From Hyphomonadaceae bacterium (GTDB lineage: Bacteria; Pseudomonadota; Alphaproteobacteria; Caulobacterales; Aquidulcibacteraceae), in the NCBI GenBank assembly GCA_021299265.1, contig JAJTGP010000013.1:1-46319 (forward strand): a stretch of DNA of 46,319 nt, read 5' to 3'. The notes beneath the pieces were generated by a model that did not search any database, was not told the origin of the DNA, and saw only the letters and a list, made by a program, of their open reading frames with translations. Position numbers and translations under genes: made by a program. Below, in pieces: positions 16,201-23,436 of the stretch (within the stretch, counting starts at the first letter, position 1; each line of letters opens with the position of its first letter).

Positions 16201-17507
16201 CCTGGCTGGTGGCTGACGGCATGGTGGATTTGGCAAGCTTGATCCAAATCGGCGTGGACGTGACGGCCTATGCGACCGGTCCGGTGCGGCTGAAACTCGA
16301 TGCGCAATCCAAAGGCAGCAAGCTGATCGGTGCGGATTTAGACGCTGACTTTAATTTGGCTACAATGGTGTTGCCCGGCTCACTCTGGACCAAACCAGAA
16401 GGGGAAGCAGGCCAAGCTACAGCTCACATTACGATGCGCGATGCCGGCGGTTGGGAAGCCAATCAGCTGACCTTTAAGGCAAAAGGGGCAGATGTTCGTG
16501 GTGATCTGGTTTTCTCCGAGAAGCTGGATCTGATTGGTGCGGATTTTTCCCGCATCGCCATCGCGCGCGCGGCGGATTTGGCCTTGCGTATTGTTGAAGA
16601 TTCCAATGGGTTAAATGTCAATGCGAAGGGCGATTATCTTGATTTAAGTCCGTTTTTGATCAAACGCGACGTGACGGAGCGGACCGTCGATTTGTTGGAT
16701 CGCCCTCTCAATTTATCGGCTTCGATCAAGCGGCTTGCGACTGGGCAATCGGCGGCCCTGGACAATGTTGAGGCAAGCATTTTGCGCGATCAAGATGGCT
16801 GGCGCTCGCTAAACATGACGGGCAGCTCAGTTGCTGGCGAAACACGTGTCGCGATGAGCCAGCAGCAAGATGGTCGTCGGACTATTGTAGGCAATCTGTC
16901 TGACGCGGGTTTCTTTGCAGGCCTCATTTACCCCGGCGCGCCACTAACAGGTGGTATTGGCACGATTGAAGGCGAATTGCCTGTTGTTGGTGCGGATAGT
17001 GCGGGCACCTTGATGGTGGAAGTCAAAGGCGTCTCCTACAGCCCGGCCAAGCAGAGCCCAATCCTATTTGACTTGGTTCGTTTGCCCATGACTGTGAATG
17101 GCGGCATCATCGCGCTGCGCGAAGGCAAGGCTGATGGCGCAGCCTATACGGTTAAGGCCTCTGGCTATGTCGACCTTGAAAACGGAAAATTGGACCTACG
17201 CGGTGTGGCTACCCCCGGCGGATTGAACCGTGCCTTAGGCGAAATGCCCTTGTTTGGTAGCCTCTTAGGCGGTGGGCAGGATGAGGGTCTGGTCGGCATG
17301 ACCTTTACCGCACGGGGCAGTTTGGCCAATCCAAAACTGCGCACCAATCCAATCTCTGCCTTAGCACCTGGGTTCCTGCGGAAGCTCTTTGAAAGCCAAG
17401 CCCCCTTGGAGCCGCCACCGCGTTTAAAGACCGCCCCCGTTCCAACTGTGCCGACGCCAACTGATACTGTTGGTGAGACGGGGACGGAGGCGACGCCTCA
17501 AAGTTAA
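13251..17507 (+). CDS. Large AsmA-like/DUF3971 (YhdP-type) envelope protein
   Basis: A 1418-residue protein with one N-terminal membrane anchor (about residues 85-105) preceded by a basic, lysine/arginine-rich cytoplasmic stretch. The rest is a long periplasmic region of repetitive beta structure with many 'LDLDL/ADFNL' strands, ending in an AsmA-C-like part (YVDLENGKLDLRGVATPGG, then LFGSLLGGGQDEGLVGMTF) and a proline/threonine-rich tail. This family (AsmA, TamB, YhdP, YdbH) is thought to bridge phospholipids between membranes (family knowledge). The start is doubtful: ATG 13251 has no ribosome binding site and overlaps the bcp ATG; GTG 13254 or the ATG at 13500 are alternatives. Confidence 0.85.
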   Translation: MVLNPIRSRRKRRVQADKPEAAGLQAADGPPRGQDASSTKVRQSRDKKRAKKITPEVEETPSGTVVAKRTKKPLSQTRHSRFWMESATVALALSGLFAGYLAWRLSIGTVSISATTPFVEDSLSRLVGGQTKIGSLRLGWDQEARDFVVLASKVTARTDQRTSPLRLGQVDLKLDAPSLLIGRAVVKQAQLSGVEAVLVVDRQGRTAFGFGSAEEVLALPRVKGEDGGLARILKATRNALDPKGQAGRVAQVVLTDARLQMIDPDSGQRLILEKARAGLFRSAAGIITLQASGKVEKSNSSMNVAIAAPPAANGALALVAELQDMRFAQLPLSLRGQNLEQLAKWTSPLSGRALVYLTPEGSPISAQGTLQLARGRAGGVAVERAAGTGAWSQKTGIVSLQTLDIVSDRIQASGVSGQLFPASAGKRRLEFAAKSFSLAAPNAGGVAGEGASGKVLFSEDMHVISADLFAQGFGLLHPNSTMAKLLESEVKILSTGPRGAQGKTGPQGAFAGGKVSITAKSARLSLGDRLGQFGSGAGVNLTLDRPSATGPWNAQASLATLNLTGRGVSIPQTNARGLTLQWNGTDSVGTGQLAARIDAMTTSQSGLRGLGLAGSNLMVQASRLENGSFELSSFSADSFVFNNPVVSVATGSVTLAGNLSANGLTEAWLKTPSLTLTSPNQLSRPFVASDVDVAGDVLPRGVRLPAIQFMHRGIAVQGGVEVALARRGSAMVNLDADIDGEIDVESLLAGWPRGFLPETRTAIANVVKEGVGKTDHLVLRIPAGLLKGQPGGPDMIALDFDIRDATVQYLPQMTALTDVSGRARLTGNSFHVDIDGGKLGELTLSESSFAIPKFQPKNSEGVVHAKVSGSVALMAQEADREPLRLLSKAQFDPARLDGEGNLELDLSLPLSDRLQQDAVKVRARGQFEQASLQNAFAGLEANDGTVQLDIDNGRVDVKGQAWIAGNPFDFTWVSEPETAPKPGTWLVADGMVDLASLIQIGVDVTAYATGPVRLKLDAQSKGSKLIGADLDADFNLATMVLPGSLWTKPEGEAGQATAHITMRDAGGWEANQLTFKAKGADVRGDLVFSEKLDLIGADFSRIAIARAADLALRIVEDSNGLNVNAKGDYLDLSPFLIKRDVTERTVDLLDRPLNLSASIKRLATGQSAALDNVEASILRDQDGWRSLNMTGSSVAGETRVAMSQQQDGRRTIVGNLSDAGFFAGLIYPGAPLTGGIGTIEGELPVVGADSAGTLMVEVKGVSYSPAKQSPILFDLVRLPMTVNGGIIALREGKADGAAYTVKASGYVDLENGKLDLRGVATPGGLNRALGEMPLFGSLLGGGQDEGLVGMTFTARGSLANPKLRTNPISALAPGFLRKLFESQAPLEPPPRLKTAPVPTVPTPTDTVGETGTEATPQS

Positions 17508-17515
17508 ACTCGGCT

Positions 17516-18154
17516 CTACGGCTGCCAGTGTGTAACGCGTGAGGCAGCACTTGGCCGGGGCCGCTCAAGGGGGGCTTCGGTCGGGGTACCCAGATAGACA
17601 AAACCGGCGAGCTTCTCCTGCGGCGAAAGGCCCAGAAGGGCCAAGGCTTCGCGATCATAGGCGACCCACTCACTCAACCAACAACCACCATAGCCAAAGC
17701 CCTGGGCTGCCAAAAGCAGATTGTAACAGACCGCTCCGGCGGACAGAACTTGCTCCCACTCCGGCACTTTTGGGCTTTCTACTGGCGAAAAGACCACGGC
17801 CACGACCAATGGTGCGCGCAGGAAACGGCCTTCTTCCAAAGCCAGTCGCTCTGGATCCTTTACCTCACCGCGCGCGGACAATAGTTCGGCGATCTTGGTT
17901 CCATAGACCTGCCGGTTGTCGCCAGACAGGATGATGAAGCGCCAAGGTCCCAGCTTGCCATGATCGGGCACGCGGGCTCCGATGCGCAGAATAGCGTCCA
18001 ATGTGTCGCCTTCGGGGCAGGGCGCTGCTAGATGCGCTACCTTGGTAGATCGGCGCAGCGCTAATCGCGCCAGAAAGTCGGTGTCTGGGCGAGGCTCAGG
18101 CAGCACATCGTTTTCGACAGGCGGGGGCGGGAGGGTGTGTGGTGCAATTGTCAT
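17516..18154 (-). CDS. Nitroreductase family oxidoreductase
   Basis: A 212-residue FMN-dependent, probably homodimeric reductase. Seen: the N-terminal FMN phosphate motif RRSTKVAHL, then ARVPDHGKLGPWRFIIL (the 'P-S/D-x-x-x-x-P-W-x-F' motif), GAVCYNLLLAAQGFGYGGCW (dimer/FMN helix) and FVYLGTPTE near the end. It resembles the YdjA-like small nitroreductases. Substrate unknown. It starts divergently from the Nudix gene, 62 bases away, across a short dyad (GCGAT/ATCGC at 18182-18194). Confidence 0.88.
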   Translation of the reverse strand: MTIAPHTLPPPPVENDVLPEPRPDTDFLARLALRRSTKVAHLAAPCPEGDTLDAILRIGARVPDHGKLGPWRFIILSGDNRQVYGTKIAELLSARGEVKDPERLALEEGRFLRAPLVVAVVFSPVESPKVPEWEQVLSAGAVCYNLLLAAQGFGYGGCWLSEWVAYDREALALLGLSPQEKLAGFVYLGTPTEAPLERPRPSAASRVTHWQP

Positions 18155-18216
18155 TGTTTTCAGACATAAGGCATAGTGGGCGCGATTGCATCGCCCTTTG
18201 AAAGTTTTTCTTCTCT

Positions 18217-18816
18217 ATGTCTAAAACCGACCCCTTCGAGACGCTCGCATCGCACATCGCCTATCAGAATCCGTGGATCACTGTGGAACATCAAGATGTG
18301 CTCCGTCCAGATGGGAAGCCCGGCATTTATGGCATCGTCCGCTTTGCCAATCGTGCAGTTGGAGTTCTGCCGATTGATGAGACGGGGCATGTCTGGATGG
18401 TGGGACAGTTTCGTAGACCGGTAGAAGCTTGGTCATGGGAGATGCCGGAAGGCGGCGTGCCCTATGATGAAGATCTAGAGGCGGGTGCCTTACGTGAGCT
18501 CGAAGAAGAAGTCGGTATTCGGGCTGAGACCTTGATCAGGGTGCTCGACATGGATTTGTCAAATTCGGTTAGCGATGAAACCGCCATTTGTTTTGTGGCG
18601 TATGGATTGTCACCCGGCAATTTGGCCCCGGAGGGAACTGAGGTTTTGACCATAAAGCAGCTTCATTTCACCCAATTGCTGGCCGAGGTCGAGGCTGGAA
18701 AAATTCGTGATGCGCTGACGGTTGCAACCGTCTATCGGACATACCATTTAGCACAAACAAACCAATTGCCGGCTGCGCTGACGAAGATGATGTTAGCCCA
18801 CCCAGACGGAGAGTGA
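18217..18816 (+). CDS. Nudix hydrolase (ADP-ribose pyrophosphatase-like)
   Basis: A 199-residue cytoplasmic enzyme with a complete Nudix box at residues 79-101: G79, E85, then RELEEEVGI at 93-101, fitting G-x5-E-x7-R-E-U-x-E-E-x-G-U. The N-terminal strand region and MVGQFRRPVEAWSWEMPEGG resemble ADP-sugar pyrophosphatases of the NudF type. It would hydrolyse a nucleoside diphosphate linked to another moiety. cysE begins two bases after its stop. Confidence 0.88.
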   Translation: MSKTDPFETLASHIAYQNPWITVEHQDVLRPDGKPGIYGIVRFANRAVGVLPIDETGHVWMVGQFRRPVEAWSWEMPEGGVPYDEDLEAGALRELEEEVGIRAETLIRVLDMDLSNSVSDETAICFVAYGLSPGNLAPEGTEVLTIKQLHFTQLLAEVEAGKIRDALTVATVYRTYHLAQTNQLPAALTKMMLAHPDGE

Positions 18817-18818
18817 AA

Positions 18819-19658
18819 ATGGCAGGTGCAAGCTTAGAACTTGTTGGCGGCTTGGCTGCTGGCTTAACTAACGTCTGGACTCATTTGCGCATTGAAGCGG
18901 CCACGGCAGCAGCCGAAGAGCCGCTGCTAGCAAGTCTTCTGAACGCCACCATCCTCAACCACACCAGCTTCGATGATGCGCTGGCCTATCTCTTGGCCCA
19001 AAAGCTGGGCGGGGCAGACATGAACGCGCTGCAGATGCGCGAAGTCTGCATGCAGGCCTTTAAGGAAGATCCGGCGATTGTTCGCAGTGCGCAAGCCGAT
19101 GTGCGTGTGATCAAGGTGCGTGACCCTGCGTGCCGTACCTATTTGCAACCTTTCCTCTATTACAAGGGCTTTGCCGCGCTACAGGCCCACCGTGTTGCCC
19201 ATCATTTGTGGAAGACGGGCCGGGAAATGATGGCTTTCCACTTACAGAGTCGGGTAGCCGAACTGTTCCAAGTCGATATTCACCCTGCTGCCCGCTTGGG
19301 TGAAGGGATTTTCATGGACCACGCAACCGGCATTGTGATCGGCGAAACCGCTGTGGTCGGCGACAATGTCTCCATGCTGCATAATGTCACTTTGGGCGGC
19401 ACCGGCAAAGAAGGCGGCGACCGCCATCCCAAGATTGGTGCCGGCGTATTGATCGGAGCAGGGGCCAAGATTTTGGGCAACATCAAGGTCGGCGAAGGAG
19501 CACGCGTTGCCTCAGGCTCTGTCGTGCTCCACGAAGTGGCAGCAGGCTGCACGGTGGCGGGCATCCCGGCGCGTCCAGTAGGTGGGCCTTGTTGTGAAAA
19601 TCCAGCCGATAGCATGGATCACGTCTTTGATGTCGCGACTTTTGATCCGGGCCTCTAA
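18819..19658 (+). CDS. cysE: Serine O-acetyltransferase
   Basis: Transfers acetyl from acetyl-CoA to L-serine, the first step of cysteine synthesis. I start at ATG 18819, seven bases after GGAG (18808-18811); GTG 18813 is in frame but lacks this spacing. The 279-residue protein has the helical N-terminal SATase domain and a C-terminal left-handed beta helix with HPAARLGEGIFMDHATGIVI, ETAVVGDNVSMLHNVTLGG, the active-site His in DRHPKIG, and the GIPARPVG end. It probably forms an operon with the Nudix gene. It is convergent with the metal-binding lipoprotein gene. Confidence 0.96.
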   Translation: MAGASLELVGGLAAGLTNVWTHLRIEAATAAAEEPLLASLLNATILNHTSFDDALAYLLAQKLGGADMNALQMREVCMQAFKEDPAIVRSAQADVRVIKVRDPACRTYLQPFLYYKGFAALQAHRVAHHLWKTGREMMAFHLQSRVAELFQVDIHPAARLGEGIFMDHATGIVIGETAVVGDNVSMLHNVTLGGTGKEGGDRHPKIGAGVLIGAGAKILGNIKVGEGARVASGSVVLHEVAAGCTVAGIPARPVGGPCCENPADSMDHVFDVATFDPGL

Positions 19659-19661
19659 GCG

Positions 19662-20564
19662 CTAAGCCGTGAGTGCCTTGGCGATGGTTTCGACATTATA
19701 GGCCAGCATCTTAATGCTGGTTCCTGCAGGGCCGTCGGGCTTTGAAAGTGAGTCTGTGTAGAGCCTTCCGCCCAGCTTAGCGCCACTCTCTGCAGCGATT
19801 TGGTTCATTAGGCGCTGGTCCGCTTCGGTTTCAATGAAACAGGCCGCACTGTCTGCCCCATTAATCTCGTCGAGAAGGTCAGCCAGCGCTTTGGCAGAGG
19901 GCTGAGCGCCCGTGGACAGGGACGAGACGCCTCGAAACTCTAGCCCGAACTCTCTGCCCAAGTAGCGGAATGAATTGTGCGGCACGATGATCAGGCAACG
20001 GCCTTGGCGCACGGGTGCAAGTAAGGCTACCGCAGCTTTTTGCGCAGTTTCTAGCTCGCCCAGATAGGCTTTCAATCGCATCTCAAAATCAGGCGCGAAA
20101 TTGGGCCAAATCTTGATATAGGCCTTGGCAATCGTCTCAGCGTAGCTGCGCAGACCAGCAAAGCTCTGCCAAGTATGCGGGTCGGGGATGCGGCCTTCGA
20201 TCAGAATAGGCTCAATGCCGTCTGAGGCCTGAATGATGGGTCCGCGATAACCGGTACTTTCAGGAAGACGGTCAATCCAGCCTTCCAATTTAAAGCCTAC
20301 ATGGAGGAGGAGGCTGATATCGCCAAAGCCCGTCAACTCGCTGGGCGTTGGGTCCCTGTGATGTGCAGTTTGGTCTGGGCCAAGCAGAGAAGCGATCTCT
20401 AAGTCTGGTGCGCCGATCTGCTGGGCGACATCGGCCAAGATCGACATGGTCGTCAACACTTTTGGCTTGGAAACCGCGGGCGCAACTTTTGGCGCGGGCT
20501 TGCACGCGGTAGCAAGCAGGCCGCTGGCGGCAAGGCCCAAGAGATTACGACGCGCGATTAGCAA
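19662..20564 (-). CDS. Zinc/manganese ABC transporter substrate-binding lipoprotein
   Basis: A 300-residue TroA/ZnuA-family protein. The N-terminus has a signal with lipobox LLATAC, so it should be a periplasmic lipoprotein. Candidate metal ligands are in TAHHRDPTPSE, DPHTWQSF, VPHNSFRYLGREFGLE and YTDSLSKPDGPAGTSI, in the order of the family's H-H-H/E-D set. The histidine-rich loop of many zinc-specific ZnuA proteins is absent, so manganese is not excluded. Its start overlaps the permease gene by 20 bases. Third gene of the importer operon. Confidence 0.88.
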   Translation of the reverse strand: MLIARRNLLGLAASGLLATACKPAPKVAPAVSKPKVLTTMSILADVAQQIGAPDLEIASLLGPDQTAHHRDPTPSELTGFGDISLLLHVGFKLEGWIDRLPESTGYRGPIIQASDGIEPILIEGRIPDPHTWQSFAGLRSYAETIAKAYIKIWPNFAPDFEMRLKAYLGELETAQKAAVALLAPVRQGRCLIIVPHNSFRYLGREFGLEFRGVSSLSTGAQPSAKALADLLDEINGADSAACFIETEADQRLMNQIAAESGAKLGGRLYTDSLSKPDGPAGTSIKMLAYNVETIAKALTA

Positions 20565-21426
20565 GGGATGCTTTTCCGACCGAGCGGGTCAAGAGGGATT
20601 GGTTGGGGCCAACAAGGCTTGAAGCCAATACAAGCCCAACCAAGCAGGAGACAATGGCTGCACCGACAGGGGCAGCAAGGTGGAAGGAAACCAAGAGGCC
20701 AGCGAGTACCCCAATAATGCCAAGGACTGCCGCGCTGAGGATCATCAATGGCACGCTCTTGGCCCAAAAACGGGCGGCAATGGCGGGCAAGATGGTCAGC
20801 CCGATACTCATCAACGCCCCTAGCGCGTGAAACGACGCTACCGTCGTCAGCGCCAAAAGGCCGAAGAAGACCGATTGTGCCACGGGGCCTGCCCATTTGG
20901 CGCCGCCCGATGCGCGCAAGAACTGCGGGTCGAGCGTGTCGATGAGGAGCGGGCGATAAACTAAGGTCATGCCAATCGCCGTCACAATCGCAGCTGCGCA
21001 GGCCAGCGCTAACGCGGTGTTGTCGATGGCGAGTGCAGCGCCGAACAAGAGCTTGTCCAGATCAATCACCCCGCCGCCCATGCTGGCGATCATCACGCCT
21101 ATGGCCAAAGCTGCGAGGTAGAAGACGGCAAAGCCCGCATCCTCTGGCAAGCGCAGCGCGCGACTGGCAGGGCCCGCTGTCATAAAGACCATCGTGCCCG
21201 TAAGGGCTGCGCCTAAGGTAGTCAGTAAAGTGCTGCCGCCGCTCAATAGGGCAGCCGCAGCGGCCCCAGGCAGGACAGCATGGCCAACAGCGTCGCCAAC
21301 CAAGCTCATGCGGCGCATTACGAGGAAGACGCCCAAAGGCGCTCCAGCCAAAGCAAGCGCCACGCCGCCTAAAGCGGCACGTGTCATAAACTCATAGTCA
21401 AAGAAGGGAGCAAAAACCCCGACCAC
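20545..21426 (-). CDS. znuB: Metal ABC transporter permease (ZnuB-like)
   Basis: A 293-residue inner-membrane protein with about nine hydrophobic segments. The N-terminal RRMSLVGDAVGHAVLPGAA motif is the ABC-3 (ZnuB/TroC/MntB) permease signature that contacts the ATPase, and LGALMSIGLTILPAIAARFW is the conserved later segment. It lies between the ATPase gene (10 bases upstream) and the substrate-binding protein (20-base overlap), so it forms one operon with them. Confidence 0.92.
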   Translation of the reverse strand: MVGVFAPFFDYEFMTRAALGGVALALAGAPLGVFLVMRRMSLVGDAVGHAVLPGAAAAALLSGGSTLLTTLGAALTGTMVFMTAGPASRALRLPEDAGFAVFYLAALAIGVMIASMGGGVIDLDKLLFGAALAIDNTALALACAAAIVTAIGMTLVYRPLLIDTLDPQFLRASGGAKWAGPVAQSVFFGLLALTTVASFHALGALMSIGLTILPAIAARFWAKSVPLMILSAAVLGIIGVLAGLLVSFHLAAPVGAAIVSCLVGLVLASSLVGPNQSLLTRSVGKASLANRAS

Positions 21427-21436
21427 GGTCAGACCC

Positions 21437-22150
21437 CTAAGACGACTGAGCGACGCCGCTCACCGCGCGTAGTGGTTGGGTCAAGCTGCTGAGGGGTTTG
21501 TCGTCGCTGCGACGCAGGATGGCACCAAATTTGGACAGCTCCCACCAAAGCGGGAAGTGGCGCGCGCAATCGAGATCATGGATGGCCGCAATCACGGTGC
21601 GGCCTTCGCCGACCCAATGCTGGATGACTTCTAAAAGTTTCGCTTGCGAGGCTGTATCGACGGCCGAGAAAGGCTCGTCCAGCAAAATCAGCCCGCAGTC
21701 CTGCACGGTCAAGCGGGCAAAGAGAGCGCGCTGCAACTGCCCACCCGACAAAGTGCTGACCTGTTGGTTCTCAAGGTCGCTCAAGCCAACCATGTCTAAG
21801 GCTTGGTCTATCTTGTCCTGATCATGACGGCAGGGCTTGCCGAATAATCCAAGGCGCGCCCACAGACCCATCGCCGCCAAGGCGCGCACTGTCAAAGGCG
21901 CATCTGGGCGAAGGCTGGGGCTTTGGGAAAGCCAAGCGATGCTGCGATGGCGCTTCACTGGGGCGTCCCACACACAGGTGCCACTTACCGGGCTCTGCTC
22001 ACCCGCCAAGGTCCGCAACAAAGTAGATTTGCCCGCACCATTTTGGCCAATCAACGCAACAGCACTACCTGAATTAATGGTGCCACCAATGCCTGCCATC
22101 ACAAGATTGCTGGGGTAACCAATTGCAAGATCGTTTAAAATCAAGCTCAT
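21437..22150 (-). CDS. znuC: Metal ABC transporter ATPase (ZnuC-like)
   Basis: A 237-residue ABC ATPase: Walker A GQNGAGKSTLLRTLAG, ABC signature LSGGQLQRAL, Walker B LILLDEPFSAVD, and the switch His in AAIHDLDCARHF. First gene of the importer operon, which is transcribed from the region at 22151-22300 containing a candidate Zur box. The order ATPase-permease-binding protein is a common znuCBA arrangement. Confidence 0.92.
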   Translation of the reverse strand: MSLILNDLAIGYPSNLVMAGIGGTINSGSAVALIGQNGAGKSTLLRTLAGEQSPVSGTCVWDAPVKRHRSIAWLSQSPSLRPDAPLTVRALAAMGLWARLGLFGKPCRHDQDKIDQALDMVGLSDLENQQVSTLSGGQLQRALFARLTVQDCGLILLDEPFSAVDTASQAKLLEVIQHWVGEGRTVIAAIHDLDCARHFPLWWELSKFGAILRRSDDKPLSSLTQPLRAVSGVAQSS

Positions 22151-22257
22151 ATCGCTGGATCCTGCGGGCCATTCTCAAGTCGAAAATGACTGGTTGGTGG
22201 GAGGAGGCTAGGCATTGGAAGCCCATACTCCCAATCCGACCAAAAGCGAAGCGGAAA

Positions 22258-22272
22258 TGTTATGTTATTACA
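22258..22272 (-). promoter_or_regulatory. Candidate Zur/Fur-family box upstream of znuC
   Basis: TGTTAT-GTT-ATTACA is a 6-3-6 inverted repeat with one mismatch and closely resembles the known Zur consensus core (ATGTTATA...TATAACAT). It lies 108 bases upstream of the znuC ATG in the AT-rich part of the intergenic region. This placement fits zinc-dependent repression of the importer. It also lies 101 bases before the divergent MBL gene. Confidence 0.5.
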
Positions 22273-22372
22273 GTACAGGTAACCGCCTCGTCCTCGGTCT
22301 TGCAAGCAGTGCCCGCATGCGGCTAGCCTGTTTGCATTGGCGCGCTACGCGCCCGCAAAAGGAATTCGCTTC

Positions 22373-23431
22373 ATGTCGATGGATGGTCTTGAACTCACTT
22401 CAGCCAATGGCCTGACCTATCCATGTGGTGAGCCTCCCGAAGTTGGCACCGTGAAAGAGGTTGCAGATGGTGTCTATTGGGTCCGCATGCCGCTGCCCTT
22501 TGCCCTCAAATGGATCAACCTTTGGCTCCTGCGCGACGGTGACGGTTGGGTGATTGTGGACACAGGTGTTGCGACCGAAGAAAGCCGCCTGCATTGGCGC
22601 ACGATCTTTAACTCTGTTTTGGACGGGCTTCCGGTAAAGCGGGTGATGATCACCCACATGCATCCCGATCATGTGGGTCTTGCAGGCTGGATCACGCGTA
22701 AATTTGGCGCAGCTTTATGGATTTCACGACTGGAATATCTGACCTGTCGCACCTTGGTCGCCGACACTGGCCGCGAAGCGCCCGAAGATGGCGTGCGGTT
22801 TTACCGCGCGGCGGGCTGGGATGAAGATGCCCTCGACACGTATCGCATCCGCTTTGGTGGCTTTGGGAAGGCGGTATCGCGCTTGCCCGATTCCTTTGAA
22901 AGGATGGCCGATGGCGACTGCATTGAGATAGGTGGCCGAAGCTGGCAGGTGGTAACAGGCTGCGGGCATTCGCCAGAGCATGTGTGCCTCTATCAGCCAG
23001 ACTTAAAAGTCCTGATTTCCGGCGATCAAGTTTTGCCGCGAATTTCGTCCAATGTGTCGGTCTTCCCGACAGAGCCCAATGGCGACCCGATGACGGATTG
23101 GATCAATTCCTGCCATAAGCTCAAGCAAGTCATCGCAGACGATGTCTTGGTCCTGCCTGCCCATAATGAGCCGTTTTATGGGCTGCATAAACGCTTGGAC
23201 GACTTGATCGACAATCATGAGACAGCTTTGGCGCGACTGGCCACTTGGCTAGCGACCCCACGGCGGGTGATTGATTGCTTCTCACCCTTATTTAAGCGCC
23301 CCATTGGCGGGGACGTCTTGGGCATGGCGACGGGCGAGGCGATTGCCCACCTCAATTGCCTGATTGCGCGAGGGCAAGCCGTTGTTGAGCGCGGCCCCGA
23401 AGGGACGCTGCTGTATCGCCAAGTCGGTTAG
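22373..23431 (+). CDS. MBL-fold metallo-hydrolase
   Basis: A 352-residue metallo-beta-lactamase-fold protein. ATG 22373 is chosen because AAAAGGAA (22357-22364) is placed properly; an upstream TTG at 22337 is less likely. The metal-binding motif THMHPDHVGL (H-x-H-x-D-H), then GCGHSPEHVCLY and LISGDQVL carry the further His and Asp ligands, and LPAHNEPFYG has the last His. The GHSPEH and AHNEP arrangement resembles glyoxalase II/lactonase-like hydrolases, often with CoA-thioester or lactone substrates. Substrate unknown. It is convergent with the lytic transglycosylase gene. Confidence 0.9.
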   Translation: MSMDGLELTSANGLTYPCGEPPEVGTVKEVADGVYWVRMPLPFALKWINLWLLRDGDGWVIVDTGVATEESRLHWRTIFNSVLDGLPVKRVMITHMHPDHVGLAGWITRKFGAALWISRLEYLTCRTLVADTGREAPEDGVRFYRAAGWDEDALDTYRIRFGGFGKAVSRLPDSFERMADGDCIEIGGRSWQVVTGCGHSPEHVCLYQPDLKVLISGDQVLPRISSNVSVFPTEPNGDPMTDWINSCHKLKQVIADDVLVLPAHNEPFYGLHKRLDDLIDNHETALARLATWLATPRRVIDCFSPLFKRPIGGDVLGMATGEAIAHLNCLIARGQAVVERGPEGTLLYRQVG

Positions 23432-23436
23432 GCCCG

